A stretch of DNA of 64,000 nucleotides from Levilactobacillus lindianensis. Lineage in GTDB: Bacteria; Bacillota; Bacilli; Lactobacillales; Lactobacillaceae. This document shows positions 1 to 7,977 of this stretch, piece after piece. Numbering within the stretch: the stretch's first letter is position 1; the number at the start of each line of letters is the position of its first letter. The position numbers and the translations under genes were made by a program. Location: NCBI RefSeq assembly GCF_003946095.1, contig NZ_RHOD01000003.1:1-64000 (forward strand). The letters are read 5' to 3'. The notes beneath the pieces were generated by a model. The model made no database searches, had not been told where the DNA came from, and saw only the letters and a program-made list of their open reading frames with translations.

Positions 1-134
1 CGTCTAATTTCTCGTGATACAGTTGCCTTAGAGCATCCTACTTTCTTAGCAATAAGCCGAAGGGAGTATTTTAAAGTTAAACCTGTCAGTATGATTTCTC
101 GTTCTTTTAAGGTAAGATGATGATACAGGCTCAT
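1..134 (-). CDS. IS30 family transposase, N-terminal part (cut by window edge)
   Basis: The minus strand from position 134 reads MSLYHHLTLKEREIIL and continues as a helix-turn-helix (LRLIAKKVGCSKATVSREIR), the N-terminal DNA-binding domain typical of IS30 transposases. The ATG is preceded by AAGGAGGA at an 8-base spacing, so the start is well supported. Only 44 codons lie in the window, so the DDE catalytic domain cannot be seen and completeness cannot be judged. The gene transcribes away from the VOC gene. Confidence 0.75.
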   Translation of the reverse strand, partial: MSLYHHLTLKEREIILTGLTLKYSLRLIAKKVGCSKATVSREIR

Positions 135-246
135 AGTCTGAGTCCTCCTTGTAATGGTGTTGTGGTGATTCCATTTTACAAGGGCTCAGGCTATGAGTCT
201 TCTTTTATGTTCTATTAACGTTGCACTTCAATTGTAAATTCGTCAC
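1..246. mobile_element. IS30-like insertion sequence, right end
   Basis: This covers the transposase N-terminus plus about 110 non-coding bases upstream of it. The outer end probably lies near 222-246, where the sequence GTTGCACTTCAATTG is followed by TAAATTCGTC. The exact terminal inverted repeat and target duplication cannot be fixed because the other end is outside the window. The boundary is inferred from the position of the next transcription unit, a terminator hairpin starting at about 247. Confidence 0.5.
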
Positions 247-344
247 ACAAAAAATGCCCTCATCAATCCGAGATGAGAGCAACCAGTTGATCCATAGGAT
301 GCATCTGGAATGTACAGAGCAACTGGGCAGGTGCAAACCTGCAT
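247..344 (-). ncRNA. candidate small RNA ending in a rho-independent terminator
   Basis: Read on the minus strand, about 98 bases fold into three successive stems. They are GCAGGT/ACCTGC (327-342), CCAGTTG/CAACTGG (283-326), and a terminator stem GCTCTCATC/GATGAGGGC (256-280, with G-U pairs) followed by TTTTTT. A TATGAT -10 box lies at 350-355 on the same strand, giving a start near 343. No ORF with a ribosome binding site fits inside. A short stable RNA next to an insertion sequence could be the antisense half of a type I toxin system or a regulatory RNA. No toxin ORF is visible, so the function is unknown. Confidence 0.4.
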
Positions 345-451
345 TGCCTATCATACGCGACATTTAACAGAATAGCCAGCTAAATTTTGAATTGCTTTAA
401 TTAAGTAGCGTGGTAGGATGTGGATAACAACTAAATTATGGGGTGACGACG

Positions 452-808
452 ATGGAAAAGATGCGGACAATGTTGTATGTCGATGATGTGGAAGAGACGG
501 CCCAGTGGTGGCAAGATAACCTCGGGGCAACGGTAGTTGAAGTGAATGTCCTGTCTGACGAGTCCAATAACATCGTTATCACTATTGCACCGGGGGCGGA
601 GTTGTCATTTTTCAGCAAGGCCTTTATTCGGCAGTACTCACCGGAAGTCTTAGGGAATACGCCTTCGTTGATGTTTTTCACCCAGGATTTTGAGGCTCTG
701 CATGATCGTCTGACCACGGCTGGTGACATTGTTGATGACAATGGGACACGCGCCTTTAATTTCCGTGATCCCGAAGGAAATTACTTCGCGGTTGGTCAAG
801 CAAAATAG
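452..808 (+). CDS. VOC family (glyoxalase/bleomycin resistance fold) protein
   Basis: A 118-residue single-module VOC protein. The N-terminus MRTMLYVDDVEETAQWW is the usual beta-alpha start of a glyoxalase/dioxygenase module, and the C-terminus FRDPEGNYFAVGQ is the typical DPxGN end of the fold. These proteins bind metal and act in detoxification or bind small ligands; the substrate cannot be read from sequence. ATG 452 is preferred over the in-frame GTG at 443 because GGGGTG sits 6 bases before it. It is monocistronic, with the next gene over 100 bases away. Confidence 0.8.
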   Translation: MEKMRTMLYVDDVEETAQWWQDNLGATVVEVNVLSDESNNIVITIAPGAELSFFSKAFIRQYSPEVLGNTPSLMFFTQDFEALHDRLTTAGDIVDDNGTRAFNFRDPEGNYFAVGQAK

Positions 809-920
809 CGAGGTTACGCGGCTCAACGACCCAATTTGAAATGGGTGGTAAAAAAATCCTGAATTCGCTTTCCATCAGGGGTGGTCTGTGGTATAGTGAC
901 CCAAAAGGTGGCGATGCAAC

Positions 921-1172
921 ATGATGAGAATTTCGAGACCCACAATGAGTCTACACGATCGGTTTCAACAGTTGATCAATACATTAATGGATGGTCAACC
1001 GCTCGTATTTACTAAGAATGGTTCCGCAAAGTGTGTGATGGTACAATTGGATGGCTGGGACGGTGCCTCTAAACGTTCCCAATCGGTCTCGAATAGTGCT
1101 TCGCCAGTGACGACCCAAGTCGCCGCTACGGAACAGCATGATAATCTCAAGTGGCGCAGAACGCATGGCTGA
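921..1172 (+). CDS. small Phd/YefM-like protein, no toxin partner visible
   Basis: An 83-residue protein. Residues about 11-46 (HDRFQQLINTLMDGQPLVFT, then KNG, then VMVQLDGWD) resemble the N-terminal DNA-binding half of Phd/YefM antitoxins, in which a short helix is followed by a PxxxTKNGxxxxVLVxxxxW segment. The tail is Ser/Thr/Gln-rich and ends in a basic stretch. A TATAGT box at 892-897 and AAAGGTGG at 904-911 precede the start. There is no downstream RelE/Doc-type toxin before the terminator at 1241, so this is either a solitary regulator or a relic. The family assignment is tentative. Confidence 0.45.
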   Translation: MMRISRPTMSLHDRFQQLINTLMDGQPLVFTKNGSAKCVMVQLDGWDGASKRSQSVSNSASPVTTQVAATEQHDNLKWRRTHG

Positions 1173-1240
1173 CTGACTAAGAGTTTGGCGACTGGCGTTG
1201 TATCCCAAGCAGCTTAGATTAAACTTTTGGAAATAGATAT

Positions 1241-1277
1241 CGGCTAGATCCTTTTAGGGGGTCTAGTCGATTTTTTT
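1241..1277 (+). terminator. rho-independent terminator
   Basis: The stem CGGCTAGATCC pairs with GGGTCTAGTCG across an AU-rich loop and is followed by seven T. It probably ends the transcript of the Phd-like gene. Confidence 0.75.
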
Positions 1278-1499
1278 GTTTAATTGTCGATTTTATGCGA
1301 AAAAAGCCCGGTGAATTTCGTTAGTAAGAGTATCGGGGAAATTTAGGTTGGTGAGACTTTACGAGCTTTTTGGTCTGCTGAATGGTTAAATAGGCGTCTA
1401 GGTCGTTCCTTTTTAAAATAATTTTAACGCTGAAAAGCCGTGTCAATCAAGGGGCTTACGCACGTCTTCGTCAGTTGAAATAGAACAAATAATTAGTTT
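1278..1499. other. intergenic, nothing recognised
   Basis: About 220 bases between the terminator and the marR operator. No ORF with a ribosome binding site and no strong hairpin were seen. Confidence 0.5.
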
Positions 1500-1531
1500 T
1501 TAGTTAGCTTTAGTTTACAAAAGCTAACTAA
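1500..1531 (+). promoter_or_regulatory. MarR operator: perfect 12-bp inverted repeat
   Basis: TTAGTTAGCTTT (1500-1511) is repeated inverted as AAAGCTAACTAA (1520-1531) across an 8-base spacer, 44 bases before the marR-type start. Its position in the promoter region of the regulator-exporter operon suggests autoregulation, with release of the regulator by an exported drug. Confidence 0.75.
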
Positions 1532-1574
1532 GGTGCTAATCTTATCCCAACAAGTAAACAAGGAGGAATTTTAT

Positions 1575-2093
1575 ATGACAGACGAAAGTCGTGATTTGCT
1601 TCAGAGCTTTGGAAAACTGATGACTAACCGTATGTTCCTAATGGCGGTCGGCCCACATCCCGGAATGGGTGGCCCCGGTGGTCGGGGGGGACATCGTGGT
1701 CAGGGACGTTTGCTAAAGATTTTAGCCCAATCACCGGATGGCCTAACTAATGCGGAAATTGCCGAGATCTTGGACATTCGCCCTAGTTCAGTCAGTGCAA
1801 CGATCAGTCGGTTGGTGGACGCCGGATTCGTTGAGCGAGTGCCGAGTGATACGGATAAGCGGGCGGTCATCGTGCGCTTGAGTGACCGTGGGCGTGATTT
1901 ATTTGTGCAATACGACGAACGTAGCAATCAGGTGGCTGATCAATTATTTGGTGGCTTAACGGCGGCTGAACAGACCCAACTTGAAGACCTACTAACGAAG
2001 TTAAATCACCAGATCGCTGACCTGGATTGGGATGACTTCATGCAACGCGGACACGGCTGGCCCCACCATGGGATGGGCCGTCCGCGCTTCTAA
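1575..2093 (+). CDS. MarR family transcriptional regulator with His/Gly-rich tails
   Basis: 172 residues. The winged helix runs over about 45-115 (GLTNAEIAEILDIRPSSVS, wing DTDKRAVIVRLSDRGRDL) and matches MarR regulators. The start ATG 1575 is chosen because AAGGAGGAA lies just upstream; an upstream in-frame start at 1533 has no such site. Two unusual low-complexity segments flank the domain: residues about 26-43 are Gly/His/Pro-rich, and the last 20 residues contain repeated His and Gly. These could bind metal or be flexible linkers. The gene precedes an ABC exporter by 25 bases and carries a perfect palindrome in its promoter, so it very likely represses the pair. Confidence 0.88.
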   Translation: MTDESRDLLQSFGKLMTNRMFLMAVGPHPGMGGPGGRGGHRGQGRLLKILAQSPDGLTNAEIAEILDIRPSSVSATISRLVDAGFVERVPSDTDKRAVIVRLSDRGRDLFVQYDERSNQVADQLFGGLTAAEQTQLEDLLTKLNHQIADLDWDDFMQRGHGWPHHGMGRPRF

Positions 2094-2118
2094 CTTTGAA
2101 ACACCGGAGGCATAAGAG

Positions 2119-3888
2119 ATGGAACACAGATTAGCAACACCCCGGACCGCCGAGAAACGGCCCGCCGAAAAATTTGATTTTAAGGGTTTCCTAGCTTTGA
2201 TCCGCCAAACGAAACCCAAGTATTGGCAGTTGTGGGGCGGTCTATTCCTGGGGATGCTGGCGACGGGGGCCCAACTGGCCGTCCCGAAGTTAGCACAGTC
2301 CCTAATTAACGGGTTAGGACAGGCGCTAAACCAGCCGCTGTTGATGACGGTTATCGCCTTATTTATTGTCAGTGCATTGGTCAGTGCCGGCTCGGGAGCC
2401 CTACTGGGATTCTTCGGTGAAAATGTGGTAGCCCGTTTACGGGAAACCTTGTGGCAGAAGTTAATTCGACTGCGGGTGAGTTACTTTGATAACGTGAAGA
2501 CGGGTGAGATGACTTCTCGGCTGGTCAACGACACCATGCAGATCAAAAATCTCCTGGCCAACTCATTTCCCCAGATGGTTACCTCGCTACTGCAATTGGC
2601 AGGGGCGCTGGTCATCATGCTCCTGATGGACTGGCGAATGACGATGATCATGTTTGTCGCGGTACCACTGGTGATGTTAGTCATGTTTCCAATCATGATT
2701 AAGTCCCGGAAGATTGGTCGGCAACGGCAAGATGCCATGGCCACCTTCAGCGGGCAGACCGACGAAACGTTGAGTGAGATTCGCTTAGTGAAATCGTCTA
2801 ACGCCGAACATTACGAGACGCAAACGGGTTCAGCTCAGATTCAGGACCTGTATCAGATTGGCCTCAAGGAAGCCATCTACGATTCAATTGCCGGCCCAGC
2901 CATGACTGCGAGCATGCTGGCCGTCTTCGTGGGGGTCTTGGCTTACGCGGCCGTGCGGGTCTCTGCCGGTACCATGAGTCTCGGCATGATGTTCTCATTT
3001 CTGATGTACCTGTTCCAAATCATTGGACCCGCGGGGACGTTGGCACGGTTCTTTACCGATACCGCGAAGGCTAGTGGCTCAACGGCCCGCGTTCGTGAAT
3101 TATTGGCCGAACCCGAAGAGTTGTTGGCACAAGGGCCAACCCAATCCGTTACCGATCAAGCCTTAGCCATGGAACACGTGGATTTTGCCTATGACGATGA
3201 CGGACAGCCGGTCCTCCATGACGTGAACTTCACCGCAGAACCGAATACGGTGGTGGCTTTTGCTGGACCTTCTGGCGGGGGTAAGTCCACGATCTTCGGA
3301 CTTATCGAACGTTACTATCGCCCACAGAATGGCCGAGTGACCATTGGCGGCGAGAACGTTAACGACTTTAACCTCAGCGATTGGCGTTCCCAGATTGGTT
3401 ACGTGAGCCAAGATTCCGCGATTATGGCGGGAACGATTCGTCACAACCTGACCTATGGGGCCGACCGGAGCTACTCAGACGATGAGCTGTGGCAGGTTTT
3501 GAAATTGGCCTCTGCCGATGACTTTGTTCGTAAGATGTCTGCCGGTCTGGATACGCAGGTCGGTGAACGTGGGGTCAAGGTCAGTGGGGGTCAACGCCAA
3601 CGCTTGGCGATTGCGCGGGCCTTTCTACGCGATCCTAAGATTCTCCTCTTGGATGAAGCCACGGCCAGCCTGGATTCCGAGTCCGAAGCCATGGTTCAGC
3701 AGGCACTCGGTGAATTGATGAAGGGGCGGACGACCTTGATTATTGCGCACCGCCTGAGCACTATCGTAGATGCCGACAACATTTACTTCATCGAAAATGG
3801 TCATGTCAGTGGCAACGGGACTCATCGAGAATTGATGGACAAACTGCCCTTGTACCGGGACTACGTCAAGATTCAATTCAAGGAATAA
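2119..3888 (+). CDS. ABC multidrug exporter, fused TMD-NBD half-transporter (LmrA/BmrA type)
   Basis: 589 residues: a soluble N-terminal tail, an ABC transmembrane type-1 domain with six membrane segments (about 40-330), then an ATPase domain. The ATPase shows Walker A GPSGGGKST, Q-loop YVSQDS, signature VSGGQRQR, Walker B ILLLDEATASLDSES and the H-loop in IIAHRLS. Fused half-transporters of this type act as homodimers in the cell membrane and expel hydrophobic drugs or lipids. It lies 25 bases after the MarR gene with GGAGG before its start and ends at a strong terminator, so the pair is an operon. The substrate is unknown. Confidence 0.92.
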   Translation: MEHRLATPRTAEKRPAEKFDFKGFLALIRQTKPKYWQLWGGLFLGMLATGAQLAVPKLAQSLINGLGQALNQPLLMTVIALFIVSALVSAGSGALLGFFGENVVARLRETLWQKLIRLRVSYFDNVKTGEMTSRLVNDTMQIKNLLANSFPQMVTSLLQLAGALVIMLLMDWRMTMIMFVAVPLVMLVMFPIMIKSRKIGRQRQDAMATFSGQTDETLSEIRLVKSSNAEHYETQTGSAQIQDLYQIGLKEAIYDSIAGPAMTASMLAVFVGVLAYAAVRVSAGTMSLGMMFSFLMYLFQIIGPAGTLARFFTDTAKASGSTARVRELLAEPEELLAQGPTQSVTDQALAMEHVDFAYDDDGQPVLHDVNFTAEPNTVVAFAGPSGGGKSTIFGLIERYYRPQNGRVTIGGENVNDFNLSDWRSQIGYVSQDSAIMAGTIRHNLTYGADRSYSDDELWQVLKLASADDFVRKMSAGLDTQVGERGVKVSGGQRQRLAIARAFLRDPKILLLDEATASLDSESEAMVQQALGELMKGRTTLIIAHRLSTIVDADNIYFIENGHVSGNGTHRELMDKLPLYRDYVKIQFKE

Positions 3889-3919
3889 GTGTTGTTCTCA
3901 CATTCTCATAAGAACGCCA

Positions 3920-3958
3920 AAAGGGCTGGAATCAGTAATTGATTCCAGCCCTTTCTAG
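3920..3958. terminator. bidirectional terminator
   Basis: AAAGGGCTGGAATCA and its exact complement TGATTCCAGCCCTTT form a 15-bp stem with a 5-base loop between two convergent genes, the exporter and the phosphatase. Confidence 0.85.
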
Positions 3959-3967
3959 TAGTTGAGA

Positions 3968-5725
3968 TTACTTAGCTAATTTAAGTGCGTGTTTCGTGTA
4001 AACGACGTGCCAACCCTTAGGCAGGCCGGAAACGTGACGGAACTTGCCACTGTGTTGCTTGTAGGTGATTAATTTGGCACCCTTCTTCAGGTCACCCTTA
4101 GTTAACTTCAGGGTACCGTTGAATTTGGCGTTCTTCTTAACCGTCAGATGACCGGCACGACTCATCGTCAGCTTACCAGCCTTGGCAGTTTCGAATCGAC
4201 CTTTGACGGCAACCGTCTTGGCGGAAAGGGTGATTGTCCCCTTCTTGAGTTGAACGTTACCAGTCCCCAAAGCAGACTTGTTAGCGAGTTGAAGTGTCCC
4301 GCCTTGAACGACAGTCCCACCAGTATAGCGGTTGGCGCCACTCAGTGTCAGGGCACCAGTCCCGGCCTTGGTGAATTTACCGGTACCGGTGATCTTGTTA
4401 CGCCAGTTGTCCTTGGCATTGAAGCCACCTTTTTTGGCGTCCATGGTGACCTTGGTGTTGGTGAGGAAGGCACCGTAACCGTTGGCTGCGGAGAAGAGGT
4501 CGATCCGCCCCCAACCTTCGGCGTCGTCCATCACAGGGTAGCCAGAAGGCATCCCTGTCGTGAAGATGACGGCCCGACGTTGGTTGGCGCTCAAGTAAGG
4601 GAGACGACTGCCCAGCAGGGCTTCAGCACCCTTAGGAACGCGCATTTCTTGATGGGTGTCACCCGTTTGGTTGAAGCCGTAAGTCATTCGGTAGCGGTAA
4701 GCGGCCCGGTTAGTTTCGTAGTCGCCGTAATCGTCGTGGACGGAAGTGTCCTTACTGCCCAATAAAGCACTTGAGTGGGCCACTGCCAAGGCATCCTTCA
4801 TGAGGGATTGGTTGTTGTGGTCGTAAAGTGTCGCGGCGGTCATGGCTGAACCGACCATTCGGCCACCCATGACGGCGAGTGGTGAGTGTCGGCCGGCAAT
4901 AACGCGGTCGTAACCCACTTCAGAAGAACGGGTTGCGAGTTCTTGGAATCGTTCTGGGAAGGCGTAGGCCAGGGATAGGCCACTTTCGAAGCCACCGGTG
5001 GTGTGACCACTTGGGAAGTCATAGGAGTCCTTAGCAGCGGTTGCCATGCTATTCTTTAATGCTGGAAGTGGCAAGACTGAAGGGCTGATCCGGTATGGTC
5101 GGACAAACTCATAGTAGTGCTTGACGGTGTTGGTTCCGGAGTAAGGCATCTGCTTGGTGAGGTTCACCAGTTGAACGACGGGACCCAATGTCGACGTTGC
5201 AGAAGCCCATTCAACGTGCTTCTTCTTGAAGCCAACGGGAAGGGACTCACTCGGCATCGAATCCGTTTCGGTTTGCGCGTTGGCATTGCGGATGAATGCT
5301 GGTGCGTAGGGGCCAAGGGCTTGGATGACAGCATAACGGTTATCCCGTTGGTCGGTCAGAAATGACCGTTCGGCATCAACCGCGGTCCGATTACGGGTAA
5401 TCGCTGCGGACTTTTCAATGTTGAGGTCGAGTAAGGGCTTATTGAGAGGTTCCTGATTGTGAGTCCAATATGTAGAGAATTCGTCGACCAGGCCGATCAC
5501 GGGGTTCGTTGTGGGCGTCGTGAAGTCACCGGTGTTTTGTTGATATTTGTCGACGAAGTAACCGTAGCCAGCCTTATGCGGTGCAATGAGCTTGGCGAGG
5601 TCGGGTTGCTTAGTCTTGTGACTGGCGTGTGCCGTAGTTACGGTGGTCACCAGGGGTAAGGTGACGGCAACTAAGGAGAGTGCCGTGGCCGCTTTACGGG
5701 CCCAGTGACGATGTCTGTTTTTCAT
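3968..5725 (-). CDS. secreted PAP2/acid phosphatase-like protein with autotransporter-type beta repeat
   Basis: 585 residues with an N-terminal signal peptide (hydrophobic 12-33, cut likely after AHA). The phosphatase domain shows the three PAP2 motifs: KxxxxxxRP at 202-210, PSGHT at 238-242, and RxxxxxH at 274-280. The third motif normally ends HxxxD, but here residue 284 is Ala (codon GCC). After the catalytic region there is a segment at about 448-495 with SGANRYTGGTVVQGGTLQL, a passenger-associated beta-strand repeat usually seen in Gram-negative autotransporters, followed by a basic Lys-rich tail that may bind the wall. There is no LPXTG. The start is supported by AGGTAGG upstream. Monocistronic. 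Confidence 0.8.
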   Translation of the reverse strand: MKNRHRHWARKAATALSLVAVTLPLVTTVTTAHASHKTKQPDLAKLIAPHKAGYGYFVDKYQQNTGDFTTPTTNPVIGLVDEFSTYWTHNQEPLNKPLLDLNIEKSAAITRNRTAVDAERSFLTDQRDNRYAVIQALGPYAPAFIRNANAQTETDSMPSESLPVGFKKKHVEWASATSTLGPVVQLVNLTKQMPYSGTNTVKHYYEFVRPYRISPSVLPLPALKNSMATAAKDSYDFPSGHTTGGFESGLSLAYAFPERFQELATRSSEVGYDRVIAGRHSPLAVMGGRMVGSAMTAATLYDHNNQSLMKDALAVAHSSALLGSKDTSVHDDYGDYETNRAAYRYRMTYGFNQTGDTHQEMRVPKGAEALLGSRLPYLSANQRRAVIFTTGMPSGYPVMDDAEGWGRIDLFSAANGYGAFLTNTKVTMDAKKGGFNAKDNWRNKITGTGKFTKAGTGALTLSGANRYTGGTVVQGGTLQLANKSALGTGNVQLKKGTITLSAKTVAVKGRFETAKAGKLTMSRAGHLTVKKNAKFNGTLKLTKGDLKKGAKLITYKQHSGKFRHVSGLPKGWHVVYTKHALKLAK

Positions 5726-5917
5726 GAAAATAACCTACCTTTCAAAGTTGAGGTGCGTTTTCATAGCTGTTACATGACTATCATAAGGGAGTTTAATCTC
5801 CTTGTCAGCAGGCTTAGGCAAAGCAATACCGAATCCATACGAAACTATTACGTTCCGTTTTATTTCTCAATATTCATCATTAAAAAGCTAATAAGGGCGC
5901 CGTTTTCATAATGATTG

Positions 5918-5949
5918 TAATAAAAAAGAGCTTTCTCAAGAAGGCTCCA
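5918..5949 (-). terminator. terminator of the HxlR-type gene
   Basis: On the minus strand a short imperfect GAGCC/GCTC-based hairpin is followed by TTTTTTATT, just after the stop codon of the regulator. Confidence 0.55.
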
Positions 5950-5954
5950 AATAG

Positions 5955-6269
5955 TTAGATAGCTAAATTGTTAGTCAGTTCATGATTTCCCCAAGATTCG
6001 AAGTCGTGGAGAATGCGGTGAAACATGATCCCGTTGTCGCTGAGCTGGTAGCTGTAATCGTCGTCCTCGAAGGCGTCGACGAGGCCCCAGTCTTCCAGTT
6101 TGTGGAGGGTCGTAAAGAGATTAAACGTGGAAATTCCGCGGATTGATTGGCGCAGGTCCGTGAATTCAGTGGGGTCTTCGGTAAGTTGGTAGAGGACCAG
6201 GGCGTACCAACGGTGATGTAAAATTTCGACGCCGAGTTCGGAGCCAAGATTGAGTTGCGTTAAGGGCAT
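5955..6269 (-). CDS. HxlR family winged-helix regulator
   Basis: 104 residues, the usual length for HxlR single-domain regulators. The pattern HHRWYALVLYQLTEDPTEF, then DLRQSIRGIS, then LHKLEDWGLV and YQLSDNG matches the HxlR helix-turn-helix with its recognition helix and beta wing. AAAGGCGG precedes the start. HxlR proteins usually sense reactive or aromatic compounds and control a neighbouring gene. Here neither neighbour is an obvious target, and the IS element just upstream may have separated it from one. Confidence 0.7.
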   Translation of the reverse strand: MPLTQLNLGSELGVEILHHRWYALVLYQLTEDPTEFTDLRQSIRGISTFNLFTTLHKLEDWGLVDAFEDDDYSYQLSDNGIMFHRILHDFESWGNHELTNNLAI

Positions 6270-6455
6270 AAGTTAAGTGCCGCCTTTCTATCGGTTAGAG
6301 TGATTAAGTGTTAGGAAATGAGACGTGTGCAGTCGAGTTTCAAAGAGATTCATCATATCACGTGGTAGGCACGCTGTCCAGATACGTTCCATTTTCGTAA
6401 CGCCAGTGAATGGCGGCTGAGCAGATGATAACGTCAGCTAGGTTTGAAATTGGCG

Positions 6456-6461
6456 TATAAT
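6456..6461 (+). promoter_or_regulatory. orphaned promoter, probably the original pcp promoter
   Basis: TATAAT followed by AAACCTAA resembles other promoters in this window, such as the TATAGT-AAACTTAA before tag. It points right, directly into the end of the IS200/IS605 element. The first gene beyond the element in this direction with its own ribosome binding site is pcp. The -35 region is weak. Confidence 0.5.
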
Positions 6462-6467
6462 AAACCT

Positions 6468-6640
6468 AATTGTCAACCACGCCCGTTTAAAAACGGACGC
6501 TTGTGAGAACCACACCCCACGGCATGGCGACCACAATTTGCTTAGATACAGCGCTAGCCTACGAATAGGACTTACCCGCTAATTACCAAAGCCTTTTAGG
6601 TCCGCAGGTTGCCAGACGGACTCAATTTTTACAGTGTTGC
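6468..6640 (-). ncRNA. TnpB guide RNA (omegaRNA/reRNA) region
   Basis: In IS605-type elements the guide RNA scaffold is encoded at the 3' end of tnpB and runs to the element end, with the guide taken from the adjacent flank. Here the minus strand downstream of the tnpB stop has about 165 non-coding, structured bases ending in a GTCCGTTT..AAACGGGC hairpin and GTGGTTGAC at the element edge. The position and hairpin fit a functional scaffold. The guide would then be the flanking sequence with the displaced TATAAT promoter. Confidence 0.65.
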
Positions 6641-7882
6641 TAAACCCTTAGCTAATATATTTTTAGCTGCGTTATGATCACGCATATGAAATGTGCCGCA
6701 GTTAGGACACGTCCACTTACGGTCAGCCAACGTCAACTTATTCTTCCCAGCCATGATGTGTCCACAATGACTACAAGTTTGCGTCGTATTTCGAGGATTG
6801 ATCGTCAAAAATTTTCGGCCGTATAACCTAGCTTTGTAGGACAGCATGGCCAATAGTGTTCGCCAACCAACATCCGAGATGCTCATTGCCAGGGCATGGT
6901 TCCGTAGCATATTCTTACTCCGCAGTTCTTCAGCTACGACTAAATCGTGGTTTTTGATTAAGGCCGTAGAGACCTGGTGCAGGAAGTTTTGGCGTTGATT
7001 GGCGACCTTAAGTTGTAATCTAGCCACCAGTATCCGTTGTTTTTGATAATTCTTTGATTCCAATAAGCGTCGTTGGCTCTTCTTAGCTCGTCTAGCCCGC
7101 CGTGACAGCTTTCGTTGAGCCTTAGCTAGTTTTCCTCTAATCGTCCGGTAGTAACGCGGGTTATCAATAACCTGTCCATTGGAGTCTGTCAGAAAATTAT
7201 CAAGATTCAAATCAATACCGACCTTAGATTCAATCGTTGGTTGTTTGCCAACGAAGGGGCATTCTGACCCAATCTGCAGGGATACAAAGTAATGGCCGAC
7301 GGCATCCATTGAAACTGTCGTGGTCCCAATTCTAATGTCGTTGGCGCGTTTTAGAATTTCCGCTGGTAGCCCCTTGAAACGAAGACGCCCCAGCTTGGGC
7401 AGTTGTAGGTGGTGGGTATCAGTTAGTCTTACGCTTCCATTACTCATGGTCGGTCCTGTCACTTTGGCACTGTAAAGACACGACGTTTGATAAGTCTGCG
7501 TATAACCACGTTTATGAAATTTAGGAGTTCCCGCTTGATGGACCTGGTGAAATAGTTTCCAGGCAGTCCTATAATTTTTAATAGCATTGGCTTTCATCAA
7601 GCTATCAAAGTCCGGATGATTGAGCCAACCATGAATATTGGAGATAGCAGTTGATGGCCTCTTTAGACGTTCAGTTAGATCAGCGATTCGATCCAAGACA
7701 ATTGTAATTGGGATCTTCACTTGCTTTAACCAGAACAAGTCATTGTTCATACCGTTCATCTGATTATAAATAAACCGACTAGCGTCACTGTTACGCTTAA
7801 TCAGCCGTTTTTGTTCGGTTGAAGGGAAAACTCTGACCTTAACCCCATAATGATAAGGTAATTGCGCCATTGTTTTCGCCAT
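6629..7882 (-). CDS. tnpB: TnpB RNA-guided nuclease of IS605
   Basis: 417 residues. The N-terminal helix-turn-helix-like region HYGVKVRVFPSTEQKRLI is followed by the RuvC-like nuclease. Catalytic acids are visible at D224 (GIDLN), E318 (VVAEE) and D402 (RDHNAA). The zinc ribbon has C370-x2-C373 and C392-x2-C395. The start ATG 7882 is chosen because AGGAGGTGG sits 8 bases upstream; the 40 residues before it in the open frame lack homology. TnpB proteins cut DNA guided by an RNA from the element end and help element retention. All key residues are present, so the nuclease is probably active. Confidence 0.93.
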   Translation of the reverse strand: MAKTMAQLPYHYGVKVRVFPSTEQKRLIKRNSDASRFIYNQMNGMNNDLFWLKQVKIPITIVLDRIADLTERLKRPSTAISNIHGWLNHPDFDSLMKANAIKNYRTAWKLFHQVHQAGTPKFHKRGYTQTYQTSCLYSAKVTGPTMSNGSVRLTDTHHLQLPKLGRLRFKGLPAEILKRANDIRIGTTTVSMDAVGHYFVSLQIGSECPFVGKQPTIESKVGIDLNLDNFLTDSNGQVIDNPRYYRTIRGKLAKAQRKLSRRARRAKKSQRRLLESKNYQKQRILVARLQLKVANQRQNFLHQVSTALIKNHDLVVAEELRSKNMLRNHALAMSISDVGWRTLLAMLSYKARLYGRKFLTINPRNTTQTCSHCGHIMAGKNKLTLADRKWTCPNCGTFHMRDHNAAKNILAKGLATL

Positions 7883-7977
7883 AAGCTGCCACCTCCTCTT
7901 GCTTGATAGTAGCATATCATATGAGTATACTTTATCTATCACAAAGCGGCTTATAATAATACTTATGGAGGGTTCGT

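Noticed and set aside
4148..4765. 205-codon open frame antisense to the phosphatase gene
   Set aside because: No ribosome binding site, no recognisable motif, and it lies wholly within a well-supported gene on the other strand.
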